DNA of 64,000 nucleotides from NCBI GenBank assembly GCA_037951105.1, contig JBAMJV010007110.1:50370-114369 (forward strand), given 5' to 3'. The stretch is from Echinarachnius parma. Lineage: Eukaryota; Echinodermata; Echinoidea; Clypeasteroida; Echinarachniidae. The notes under the pieces are model-generated. The model was given only the letters and a program-made list of their open reading frames with translations. It had not been told where the DNA came from and did no database searches. Positions 49,101-62,508 of this stretch are shown piece by piece; within the stretch, counting starts at the first letter, position 1; every line of letters starts with the position of its first letter. Made by a program: the position numbers and the translations under genes.

Positions 49101-52100
49101 TGAAATAGATGTCGGGCGGATGTCATTACTCCTACATAAATATGACATCTCTACTATGACGTCAGTCCGATATTGTGATGATGTTGTATCTGGTAGCAAT
49201 TTAAGAGGTCGGTACATGGTTGTGAAATTGATGTCTGGCCAATGTTATTAATTGGACCTCAATATGACATCTATATATGATGACGCCAAAGCGATATCCT
49301 GCCGATGTCAGAACTGACAGCAATTAAACAAGTCGGCAAATGGTCATTAAACTGATGTGGTGCCGATGTCATTAATCCGACATGAATAAGAGATCTCAAA
49401 TATGACGTTGGGTCAATGTTGTACCGATGTCGGAACTGGCGACCATTTGCCGGCTTGTTTCATTGCTGCCAGTTCTGACATCGGCAGGATATCGCTATGG
49501 CGTCATCATTGAGATGTCATATTCATGTCTAATCATTGACTTCGGCACAACATCAATTAAATGACCATTTGCCGAGTTGTTTCATTGCTGCAAGTTCTTA
49601 CATCAGCCTGACATATTTATCACATTCATGTCTAATTAATAACATCGGACCGATATCAATTTTACTACCATTTACCGACCTCCTTAATTGCTATCTTTTC
49701 CGAAATCGGCGCGATATTAGCCCGACGTCATATTGGAGATGGCATATTCATGTCCGACTATGGACATCGGCGCAACATCACTTTTATGATCATTTGCCGA
49801 CTTGTTTCATTGCTGTCAGTTCTGACATCGGCAGGATATCGCATTGACGTCATCATTGAGATGTCATATTCATGTCGGATCATTGACATCGGCTCAACAT
49901 CAACTTAATGACTATTAGCCGACTTGATTCACTGCTGCCCATTCTGACGTCGTAGGATTTCGGTTTGACGTAAAAATTGAGATGTCCTATTCTTGTCTCA
50001 TTACTAACATTGTCCCGACATTAATTTCACAACCATGACTGACCACTGACTGAATAATTGATGTTGGGTCGAAATCGCAAAATGACGTTTGGCCAGCATT
50101 AAAAAAACAAAAACGCCGCGCTGATGTTGGGCTGGCGGACATTTTTACGTCGCGGCGACGTCGGATTGTCAAATTTTGATGTTGGTCCAGCATCAAACGT
50201 CGGGCGAACGTCAAGATTTGATGTTGGGCCAACAATACAAAATAACGTTGGGGTAATGTCGGGCTGTCGGACATTGTAATGTCGGGCCAACGTCAGAATT
50301 TGATGTTGGCCCAACGTCAGGATTTGATATTGGGCCATTGGCGGAAATTGACATTGGGCCAACATCACAGAATGATGTTGTGACAATGTTGGGCTAGTGG
50401 ACATTTTAACCTCGCACCCATATCATAATGTTATGTTGGTCCAATGTCATGAGTTGATGTTGGGCCATTGTCAGAAATTGACGTATCACAAAATGACGTG
50501 GTGACGATGTTGGGCTGGCGGACATTTTAACGTCGAGCCCACATCAGAATTTGATATCTGTCCTATGTCAGGATTTGGTGTTGGGCCATTGTCGGAAATT
50601 GACATTTGCCCGACATCACAAAATGATGTTGGGACAATGTTAGGCTAGTGGACATTTTAACCTCGCGCCCACATCATAATGTTATGTTGGTCCAATGTCA
50701 TGAGTTGATGTTGGGCCATTGTCAGAAATTGACGTATCACAAAATGACGTGGTGACGATGTTGGGCTGGCGGACATTTTAACGTCGAGCCCACATCTGAA
50801 TTTGATATCTGTCCTATGTCAGGATTTGGTGTTGGGCCATTGTCGGAAATTGACATTTGCCCGACATCACAAAATGATGTTGGGACAATGTTAGGCTAGC
50901 GGACATTTTAACCTCGCGCCCACATCATAATGTTATGTTGGTCCAATGTCATGAGTTGATGTTGGGCCATTGTCAGAAATTGACGTATCACAAAATGACG
51001 TGGTTACGATGTTGGGCTGGCGGACATTTTAACCTCGAGCCAACCGCGATAAGCCGACATCCGGCCAACAACTTATGACATCGGCACGACGTCAGGTGGC
51101 TAGCTGGGTATCGATGACATGAACTATGTATAGGCTAACTGTATTTATTATTTACCTTTTTTAATTTCGACCTCCTCTGTACTTTCGAACGTAATTTTTA
51201 CGAGTTTTGGTGTCATCGGAGGAGAGCTTCCCTGATGAGTTGGAGACGGTGGTGGTGGAAGTAGCAGCCCTTGATCAAAAGACGCCGACTGTCTCATTGG
51301 AGAGCGAGCTTTGTCTTCTCGTTGTTTCCCTCTCTCTCGTAATGGTGGGTTAGACCTTGCGTGGCTAGCCACGACCTGGTGACGAACCGGGGTGGATCTA
51401 CTATCTGAAAAAGACTTGACAGGACAAAAAGTAACATTTTAAATGGAATGAATGAAATATCCTATAAAAACAAAGAACGTATGGACGAAGAGCCTCTTTT
51501 TAAACCAAAATTCTCGAAACTCAGAACTACTGTTAGAAGTCACGCCAGTTTTGTTATTTATTTATTTATTTATTTTATTTATTCATGTTTTCTTTAAAAA
51601 AATACAGGGTGGGCAACCTTAGTTTAAAAACTGCTTTACAGGTGCGCCCTGTATACAGATACAAAACGATTACAATCGGCATAATAAGTAAGCTACGTAC
51701 ATTAAACAAACTAAAGTCAACATATATAATAAACAAACATTAAAATACATCTACACAACACAAATAAATAAACAGGCTTATATAACTTTACACAATCAAT
51801 AAAGAAAAGAAAAAGGGATAAAAAAAGAGAAGAATCAGAATATATAATTAATATATAGATTCATAATTACTTATGAAAATGGAAGAAGAATTAAAGAAAA
51901 TGATTTTATTCATACTTTTCGTTTAATTATAGAAAACAGATACCAAAATGAAAAGAATAAACAAAAACAACGCTTATTATCTCCATGATTGGAATCGATT
52001 TATTAGTTACTTGTGAATGATATGTTATATTTGTTCTGTTTGTAATTATATACTGATTTGTGAAATTATTTTGAAATAAAGAAGACCTGATGTAGTTTCA

Positions 52101-55100
52101 ACAAAAAAAAAGAAAAAAAGAAGAGGTAGAAAATCAACTGGGAGCGAGATAACATAACTGAGGGGTTAGAGGCTATTGAAATAAACCACCGTGGAACCAA
52201 TTTGCTTAGGACACGTCATCTAGTAAGGATTAAATTTACACTATAAACAAAACTGGACTAGACATTAAAGGGTACCACCAGATAGAGATTTATTTATTTA
52301 TTTATTTATTTATTTTGGTATACATTTCAAACTGATCAGCAGTGTACATTGAACATCAAAACATACATAGTATAAATAATACAATATATCAATTGTTACA
52401 ATCGAATTTAAATGAATTGGAACATTAATGTTAAGTACAAAATTTACAAAAGTAAATCACTATAAGATAAACAAAGCTACACTACACAAAGAACAAATAT
52501 CAAATCATTGTGCATAATTGCTAATCAACCACATTTACAACAATTAATTATATACAGTAATTCATAACTATATAAGTGATATAAAGTAATTCATAATTGG
52601 AACTGTTCTAAGTTATTAATCACCAAGCAATTAATTCATTATAATATATTTATCATTTATACCTATCAGCTGAATACCTATTGTGAAACCATTATTATAT
52701 GAGTGCAAGACTATTCTAGTCATATTAATATTTCAATTAAAATTAATTAAGCATAATTTAAAAATTAATAATTATGTACGTATTACAAGTTTAATATCAA
52801 TATTTTACCAAATTTCAAGGTACCAAACTGCAAGTTTATGAGTATTTGTCATATTACATAAATAAAGAAACAATCTAAGTCTACAATAATATCATCTAAA
52901 TGATCGTTTAACTATACATGGGATACATAAGACCAGTACTTCATTATTGCGTCCCGGTTTTTAATGGAAATATTACTCAAGAGCAAATATTAAATTTAGA
53001 ACGAATTCAAAAGAGAGTCCTCAGAATAATATTGGGAGGTGACTATATAACATATGCCACTTTTGCTCTTTCATTGTGCAATTTAACTACATTGGAAGCA
53101 AGAAAAAAAACCTTTGTGAACAGTTTATAATATCTTTAGAAAACACCCTGTTTTTAATGATTGGTTACCAATTAAAAGAGAAAATAGTGTTCTTTCTTAC
53201 CTTGTTCATATTTTAAACAATATATAATTCAATTTTTGTATAATCATTTTCTTTTCTTATGTAAAATTGTGTATTTTGCTGTTTGCATATTACTCATTAT
53301 TTTTTTCAACTTTACAACTTTTAACATGTATCATGCACTTTACAAATGTAACAAATGTACAATTCAACCTTTGGCTGGCAACTATTTAATTAAAGTACCT
53401 AAAGAATACAACGTACTTTGACACTTATTCCATAGTTGATGACTTGAAATATAGGTCTGCCGAAAAAAAATCCATGAAAATAAACACAGTAGTGATTTAA
53501 GACTAGTTTTCTAATGCCAAATCTCACTTAGCAGCCAGTTTACGCCCCACCCACATTTAGCCGTCCGGAATCGGCAGCGTGATCGACATGTGATTGACAA
53601 TTCATTGGCTAACGTCATGACGCGTCATCTACAGAATTTAGTTCATTAGTCCGTTCTTTAGATGACGTCACATTTTGGCGATTTAAAAGGAGCGTTCCCA
53701 GGACAATTAGATATTTACTAATTACCCCAAAATTGATTGATTTCATGAGAAATGACTGCCAAATTCCTTTTCTTCGGGAAAAATTACATATAGAGAGCCG
53801 AATTGTGAAAATTAGGCCATCTAGACGCTGTAGTTCCTTTAATAAACTCTTTTAAAATTCAATTCAATTCAACACAAATAACTTAATTAAATTATACCAA
53901 GCAATGCAAATCATTACTAACAAAACACCATCCAACCAAATTCATGGTTTTAATGTTCGTGCCAAATAGGGGATAGTTGATTTACGATATCTTTCTGTGT
54001 TACACTTAATTGTACACAATCCCGACATGTTTCGTAATTGTCTTGTACATGTGAGTCGTATACAGCCTAGCTTTCGATCCTAGCAGGATCTTCGTCAGGG
54101 CACAAATGACAGTAACTACAGAAAAAACACAGAATATATACCAACATAAACACATGTATGGAAGGGGGGCTGGAAAGAGGAAAGGAGGCGGAGACACAAA
54201 ACAATGAAAGCAACTGTGAGTGGGTGAGTGTCAAGACTGCTTGACCAATCAGGTAAAAACAGGCATGGGTGGGTCCTTAAGTGGCTGCAGTCAAAGAAAA
54301 TGTGATGAGAGTGTAAGGCTTAGAGAAGAATAGAGGTAGGGAGGATCAAAGAAATAAATCAAGAAATGGAAAGAGACATGTGAACAAAAGACAGTTGATG
54401 AGGTGTGGGAGTGCACTGGGGCATTGAGAGGGGAGGAACAATAGAGGGGATTATGAGTGTAGGGGATGGGAGGAGAGGATTAGGACAAGGAAAGTGAAGT
54501 GAAGTGTGTTGCAGGATCGGATGAATAGGATAGGCGAGATCAAAGGACAGGGAGTTTAAAAGAGATAGTGAACAAAAGGAAGCCTAAATAGGTAGGTGAT
54601 CAGAGGGAAGGTGGAGAGACAAATGAGGGTGGAACAATATGATCAAAATAGAGGTGGAACTATGCATGATGAGAATGTGGATGTATATGAATAAGCCCAT
54701 GTCTATGGACAGTGTACCTATAGAGAGAAATTAAATGCAAAAAGTAAAACATATTAATAAATTAACATGAATATGTGTATGAATGGTGACAGTGTATATA
54801 ATGTAATCTCAAAGGAAACTAAAATGAATATATGGGGAAAATAAAATGGGAAATAAGAATATGAATAGTATGTGGAACAAAGTAAAGTGTCGATATGGGG
54901 GGTGAAAACAAACAAATGGTGGTGCAGACGATGAAGGGGAGATGCAAATGTTAATCACTGCCTTCTTGGATGTTGAGACCACGGGGATGAATGGTGCAGA
55001 GACGTCTTATCCAATACTTTTCTCTGCTGGAGCAGAGTGTGTCCGGGCGGTTACCTAGAGATTCTATTCCTTGTAGAATCATGTCAGAAATGGAGTGATT

Positions 55101-58100
55101 AGGTAGGTTGAAGTGGTTGCCGACTGGGGCGTCATGTTTGGAGGTGTGGATGGTGGATCTGTGTCCGTAAAAGCGTCTCTTGAGGGTGTTCCTGGTTTCG
55201 CCTACGTACTGCATGCCACAGACTCTGCACGTGATAAGATATACAACATTGGTGGTGGTGCATGTGATGTGGACCTTGGTATGGTGAGAGATGTTGTTGG
55301 AGTGGCTGGTGAAGGTTTCATCCTGATGGATATGTACCTGACACACAATGCATCTGTCGGCGGTGCACTTAAAGGTGCCTTGCTGTATGGGAGAGGGGTT
55401 GTTATTGGGGGTGGGAAGTTCAGCTCGAACAATGTGGTCCTTGAGGTTGCGAGGGCGTCTGTAGGCTAGGATGGGGGCATCAGGGACAGCCTGTTGGAGG
55501 CGATCAGAAGTGTGAAGAATGTGGTGATTGTTAGTCAATATGCGACGGAGGGGAGGTAAGTTGGGATGAAAGGTGGTCACTAGGGGTGTGACAACAGTGG
55601 TGGTCTGGTTGGGAGTCTTCTTCTTCAGAACCTCGGATCTGGGGAGAGAACGAACTTTGTTAATGGATAGATGAACTGCTTTGGCACTGTGGCCCCTGGC
55701 AGTGAGGTGTGTCTTGAGATTTCTGGCATGGAGGGAAAAGTCAGAGTCCTTGGAGCAGATGCGGCGGAGTCGAAGGGCTTGGCTGTAAGCAATACCTGTT
55801 TTGCAGTGGCGGGGGTGACAGCTAGATGAATGGAGGTACTGGTGGGTGTCTGTGGGCTTGGTGTAGAGACTGGTGGTGATCTGGCTGTTCTCCTTCTTGA
55901 TGGTGACTTCAAGGAAGTGGGTTTCATCTAGGGAGAAGTCAGAAGTGAACTTTATGGTTCTGTGGAAGGAATTCATGTGGTCAATGAATGTGTGTAGGCT
56001 CTCTTCATCGCTGGTCCAGATGAAGAAGACATCGTCAATGTAGCGCCACCAAATCCATGGGCGGCAAGGTGCTGAGTCTAACATTTGCATGTGTCTTGTA
56101 CATGTACTAGCTTTGGAAGGAGGGAGTAAGTGCCTATGTTTTAGAGATTGCAACATTTTTGTTTTCTATGTAAAGAGAGTGATGGTAGGTTACAGATAGA
56201 CAACGCTACACTGTATGATGTGTAGTCTATACCCAATATAATTCTGAGTGCTCGTTTTTGAACAAACTCAATTGTGTTGGTTTGAGCATCAGTAATTGAT
56301 GTATGCCAAACTGGACAGGCAAACTCTAAAATGGGTCTAATGTAGCATGTATAGACGGTTACCATATCCGTAATGGTGTTTTCGACCTCCTAATAATACA
56401 GAGAGTATACAATCTTCGGGATGCTTTAGAAACTATTTCTTGAACATGCAAGTTCCACTTCAAATCATTTTGAATTGTGACTCCTAACAACTTAAAGTGA
56501 GAAACAACATTCAATGGAATTTAATTCAATGTTATATCAGTGCGTGGGTTCATCTGCCGGAGGAAATTTATACAGAGTAAGTTACATTTAGTAGGTTTAG
56601 GCAATACATCATTTTGTTGGCACCAATATGAGATATTATCCAGACTATTTTGAAGAGTAGTAGGCTGGTTTCGTTTAATCACTTCTCCAAGCGTCAAATG
56701 GTCAACATATTTCCATCTATGTTCAGATTCATCAGCTGCATCATTAACAAGTACCAAAAATAAAATTGGGCCTAGTTTAGTGCCTTGCGGCACTCCACAT
56801 GTTGTTTGCAACAAGGGTGAGTTGTTGCCACCAATTTTAGTACACTGAGTTCTATTACTGAGAAAACTACAAATGATTGGTATAATGAATCTTCTGACAC
56901 CCAAATCAATCAGTTTCTTAATTACAATATTGTGGTTTACCCGGTCGAACGCTTTAGTAAAATCTATAGTGGTTAAGTATGCATAGTGCCCAGGTTTGTC
57001 AAGACCATGCAGCACAAAATTAAAAAGATCAACCAAGTAATGTGTAGTCTAAGATCCTTTCACATTTCCAACTTGCTTCTTATCAACATGTTCAACAATG
57101 TCATCAACTACCCATTTTGCAATGAACGATTCCAATACTCTCGCAAATATTGGGGTGAGAGAGATGGGTCTCAATTGATCAAAGGAGTTAATGTTTTTTT
57201 TCCCCTTTGGGACGGGGGTGATTGTTGCTGTTTTCCAAATGTAGCTCTCTTACATCAAAGACAAATCACAAATGAACATACAAAACAAGTCTGTGATCCT
57301 GAAAGTACTTCTACATCGCCAGGGAATCATTTTTAATATCACCTGTCAATCATTCTGTCAATGGGCCGTATGCATACAAAGAAGCAATTGCTTGTGCTAG
57401 CCTTTTGCTTGAATCGGTATGCATAAAAACAAGCAATTGCTTGCAAGCAAAAGCATTTGCTTATAAGCATAAGCAATTGCTTACTGCTCGTAAGCAATTG
57501 CTTACCAAACAAGCAATTACTTAAAACCGTATGCAGAAAACGACCCTTTTACTTGTCTTGATAAGCAATTGCTTGCTTTTTTTCAAGCACCTCCAGACCA
57601 GATTGAGCTCTTGCTTACTCAGGGCATTCGCGTTTAAGGATCACATTTTCATACCGTTTCAGGATGATTACAAGCTCCCTATTCCAGAGGTTATGTTGTG
57701 ATATCATATTTAATCAAATTCCTGTTATTTTAGACTTTTTACGGCAATTTTTGTCCATCGATCTGCACAGAACGTATTCTAATTTTCTATCGTTATACAT
57801 AATTTCAAAATTTACATTTTGTAATTTTCTTTTAGGACCAACGACCATAAATTTCGTCTTTCCTGAATGTATATACATATTATTATTTTCCAACCAGTTT
57901 GTAATCAAATCAAAGTCTTTCTGAAGATTATTCTGTACTTGAGACAAATCAAATGTATTATTAAAAACAACTGTATCATCTGTATATAATGACAGCTTCG
58001 TTTGTGAATGAAATTTCAAATTGCACATATCACTAATGAACAAACAAAATATGAGGGGACCTATATTATGAATCCTTGGGGGACCCCGGTCTTAACTGTA

Positions 58101-61100
58101 ATACAATCACTAGTACATTGTTGCATTGAAACATATTGTTTTCTTCCAATTAAGTAATTCACAAACCATTTACACTCGCTATCGCTTATTCCATAATAAA
58201 CCATCTTTTCAAGTATCTTTTTATGAGGAATTACATCGAATGCTTTCTTAAGATCTAACGATATTGCACCAATCTGCTTATTATTCATGTTTTCAAGTAA
58301 ATAATCAACAATATCAGTCACGCAGGTTGCTGTGGAATGTGATGGTCTAAATCCAGACTGTTGGGGTGATAACATTTTATTGTCATTAAGGTACGAGTAA
58401 AGTTGTGTGTGTACTGCTTTTCCTAATATTTTCAAAATGGGTAAAACTGAAATTGGTCGAAAGTTACCAATTTTATATGAGCCTCCTTTGTGAATCGCTG
58501 TGACTCGGGCCATTTTAAAGTCCATCGGTATTTCAGAGGTTTGTAATGATTTGTTAAAAAGAAATGTAAGAGGTCGGCATATAAACTCTGCTGCTAATTT
58601 CAATAGTTTCGGATGAAGACCATCTAATCCCACAGACAATCAATGTTGAGTAATTCTTTTCTTACAAATTCAACAGTTATATCTTGGAATCTAAACTGTG
58701 TATCTTTCCGAAACAAGGTTCCCATACAATTAACGTCATCATTGTTGCATACATTGTTCCCTATTCGTTCACTAACATTACTGAAAGCTTCATTTAACTT
58801 ATTCACGATTACATTGTTATCAGTAATAATTTCTCCATTTACAGTAAGATCAAAGTCTGTTTTGCCTTTCTTTCTGGGTAGAAGGTCTTTTAAAATCTTC
58901 CAGTTTGTATTAATGTCATTTCCATTTGAATAAACTCTTACTTATAAAAATCTCTTTTTAAATATGTATTCAAATTGTTTGCTCGATTTCGGAAGTGTTT
59001 AAATTTATTCCAATCTGAGTCCAATTTATTTTTCTTAAATCTCTTTTTAAATAGTATCTTTCTCTTGCCAGTTGTTTGAGACACTCATCGGTTAAGGTGG
59101 TATCTCACCGAGCTGGAGACTAGTTGGCGACCAGTTGGCGACTCAGTCTCCACTAGTCGTGGAGACGTCTCCGCGACGTCGCCGCGACGTCTCCTGGAGA
59201 CTAGCCGGGTCTGCGGGGAGTCGCGGGAAAATCAAACATGTTCGATTTTTTTGGAGACTCTCCATCAGTCGCGGAGACTAATTTTGTCCGCGACTGGGGA
59301 GACGTCGCGGCGACCTACTGGAGACCAAGGCGACTGAGAGGAGACGTTGCGGAGACGTCTCCGCGACACTACTTAACGTTGCTTGACCCACTTTAGTGAC
59401 CACGTGACTGAGTTCGTTATCATTTGGTACAGTTTGTTTCTGCTCCCATGGATACGTCGCGGAGACGTCTCCGAGACTTCGGCTTGGTGAGATTGCAAAC
59501 CATTTTCGGGTCTCCCGAGTCGCCGCGACTACCGCGACTGATCAGTCGCGGCAGTCGCGGCGACGTCTCCGCCGGTGAGATACGCACTTTATCCATGGTA
59601 CTCCTTTCTGTTTTTTTCTGACAGAGATAATTGGGGCATGTGTGTCACTCAACCGAATAAACAACAATTTAAAACGGTCCCACAGACTTTGAACGCTGTT
59701 CTCATTTGAATAAAACCCAACCCATTCTATTTCACTAAAATCTCTTCGAAATTTCTGTCCATCAAAATAACGGAACGACCGAAACTTGCTTATCTTTGGT
59801 AAATTGGAACGACATTTGCATGACCCTTTAATCACAAAATAAATCAATGAATGGTCACTGACACTAGACTCCACAATTGTTACAGAGTGCGTGACAAAAA
59901 CCAAATCAATCAGCGTCGTACTGTGAGGTGTTATTCTTGTTGGTTCTTTTATAATCTGCAGTGGCGGATCCAGGGGCGCGGGGGGGGGGGGGGGGGGGGT
60001 TAGGGGGTTTAACCCCCCCCCCCCCCCCCACCCCCCCCCCCCCCCTTGGGCTGCGAAGTGAAAATGTATCAGTGAAAAAAAGTGAAAAAAAGTGAGAGAA
60101 AAAAATCACTTACGGGGGTCCAAAATTAAAAAATTAAAAATCGCCGAGAGGGGGGACACCCCCCTCTCGGACTCTCCCCCCACTCGCCGCTACGCGTCTC
60201 GGACTTCGCTCCGCATCGTCATTGGGTCAACCCCCCCCCCCCCCTTAGCAAAAAGCTAGATCCGCCCCCTGATCTGTGTCAGCTGAGTTGCAGTACACAG
60301 TTCATGAACTTTCTTTGACAAATTATTTTCAGTCATCATATTGCAAGTTAAATCGCTAAGTATCATGACATATCAAAACATTATCTATAGATTCTTCAAA
60401 GTGATTAAAAAATGAGGTGTTAGAATCGGGTTTACGATAGCAATTACCAACAAATATGGAGCTACTATTCGTACGTTTTATTTCAAGCCACATCTACTCT
60501 AGGTCATTAATTTCAAGGTCTTTTCTCCTTACGTACGTGTATTTATTTTGTATAAAACAACCAACACCACTTCCGAGACCATTTCTGTCTTTTCTTTCAA
60601 AAGTAAAACCATATTGATATCGTATCATTTGATATATCTTCATTTAACCAAGTTTCAGATATGCCTAAACTAAACATCATATGGGTTTTGTAACAGAAAA
60701 TTGCTTAAGTCTACAGTTTATTTCGCAGACTCCTTATATTCAAGTGAGCTAATTTGATTCTCTTTTCCTTTGAAAAATAGGATACACTTTCTCTATTTTC
60801 CGATATTGATAAATTTATAACATTAGTGTTTGTTTGAATTATACAATGTTCATGATTTGTGTACATAAATATGGAGAATAATTAGTTGAAAACAAATATA
60901 AATGTTTTGTTTTCAATGTTACAGTATATGATTGATTTTAGTCTCATTATAGTTCAATATTGCTAATATATAAATGGAAAATACTAAAGTACAGATGTAT
61001 ATGTTTCAACAATGACATACAAAATCTAAACAATATGAAACGCAGATGCGGAAAAATAAGATCGTTGACATGTTTGTGTATTATTCAGAAGACTGGTACA

Positions 61101-62123
61101 AATAAGACGAAATGAACCGAAATTAAATGCTTTGTTATCCAAAATATGACTTATGAGCAAAATGTTAAGTTATATGTAAAGGAACGGAGATAATAACAAA
61201 TAAAAAGAAAGTTTATAACAATTTGTCTCATCTGTACTTACCGACATCGTTTTAGATCGTTGTCGTCGTTGTTTTTTCCTCGTCGGAGGGGGGTTCAGTT
61301 CTCTCTCGACGTTCCTGAAGATATCGTACCATCTGGCCACCTTTCTTCTGTAAATACAGGTGGATAATTGCAAAATTAGCTAATGAAACTGGCCTTTGCC
61401 AATAATAAAAAACACACCTCTGTATTCCTTGGACAAAACCATAGTTGAAAGAATTGTCAGGAAACAATCCAACCAAGGCAATACTTCACAGATTAGGAAG
61501 AATTTCTTACCAATTAGGGTGATAGAAGATGGGTTCTTTTTTTTTATCAAAGGACGATGGGATCATTCGACACGGCTATACATCACTTTCATGACAAATA
61601 ACTAGTAAAATATGGTAATGACTAACTTAATTTCCTTATCATTAACGACGATTATGATAACTCCCAAAAGGCTATGATCATTAACATACATGACAGATAT
61701 GATGTGAATGACTTACATCTCCGGGTTTAGGTAGATTAGTTCCTTTTTATGAACAAGAATGAGGACGACCTCAGGATAAGGATTCCCTGCTTTCGTCAGT
61801 TCCATCTTGAATACACGTAGCCTCCCAGACAGCGAGAAATACCCCAGTGGTTCTTTGACATAGACATCTCGCTGGCACTTGTGATAGCTTAACCGGAATT
61901 CCCGGTCACCCAGTTTTTCTAGAACATGGTAAAAATTCCTCTCTTTCTGCAAATTTGGGAACAATATAAAAAAGTTATAATGTTACAAAAACCTGTACAT
62001 TGCTGAGATTTTTTATACCCGTACAAATTCGGTTCATTGTCTAGAAGATGTGAGATAATTATCTTAATTATCATAACTATCATGGTGGTATTTTACTAGT
62101 AGAAGTATTATTATTATTATTAT

Positions 62124-62198
<75 letters not shown>

Positions 62199-62270
62199 CA
62201 GTAGCAGTAGTAGTAGTAGTAGTAGTAGTAGAAGTAGTAGTAGTAGTAATAGTAGTAGTAGTAGAAGTAT

Positions 62271-62317
<47 letters not shown>

Positions 62318-62439
62318 TAATTAGTTGTATTTTTAATAGTAGTAGTAATATTATTATTAGTAGTAGTATTTAGTAGTTTTTGTTGTTGTTGAAGTATTAT
62401 TATTGTTACTATTGTGTTACTACTACTACTACTACCATG

Positions 62440-62508
<69 letters not shown>

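Larger units (their letters stand above)
46151..51110. mobile_element. 4.96-kb foldback element with degenerate repeat arms
   Basis: The ends TACCCAGCTAGCCACCTGAC and GTCAGGTGGCTAGCTGGGTA are exact complements. Outer arms (46151-47043 and about 50040-51110) are built of short units like GATGTTGGGCCAACATCA and GGCTGGCGGACATTTTAACG in opposite orientations. A second left end (TACCCAGCTAGCTAACTGAC) at 47579 starts inner arms made of about 110-base units such as GACATGAATATGACATCTC, which invert near 49440. No transposase ORF is seen. It occupies half of intron 4 of the ZU5 gene. Confidence 0.85.
57660..60790 (-). mobile_element. Broken non-LTR retrotransposon (endonuclease and RT)
   Basis: Reading down the minus strand: AHLNIRSLRNKL (endonuclease start, about 60750), MWLEIKRTNSSSIFVGNCY (about 60470), SDHSLIYFVI (about 59840), then the reverse transcriptase GLHPKLLKLAAEF, FRPISVLPILKILGK, QQSGFRPSHSTATC, SLDLKKAFDVIPHKK, TGVPQG and LYTDDTVVFN. 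It has several stops and frame breaks, lacks its C-terminus, and is interrupted by two inverted-repeat elements (59093-59593 and 59959-60271). Confidence 0.85.

Noticed and set aside
51156-51404. Exon 4 of the ZU5 gene starting at the TTTTTCAG acceptor (51404)
   Set aside because: That start needs phase 1, but exon 3 ends in phase 0. The acceptor 10 bases upstream (exon start 51414) keeps the frame; an undetected exon in between remains possible.
55113-55469. Plus-strand 118-codon ORF over the Penelope-like element
   Set aside because: Antisense shadow of the GIY-YIG and linker region.
61252-61476. Alternative frame through ZU5 gene exon 3 (74-codon ORF)
   Set aside because: It reaches a stop before the GTAAGT donor, and its phase does not join to exon 2; the other frame fits both neighbours.
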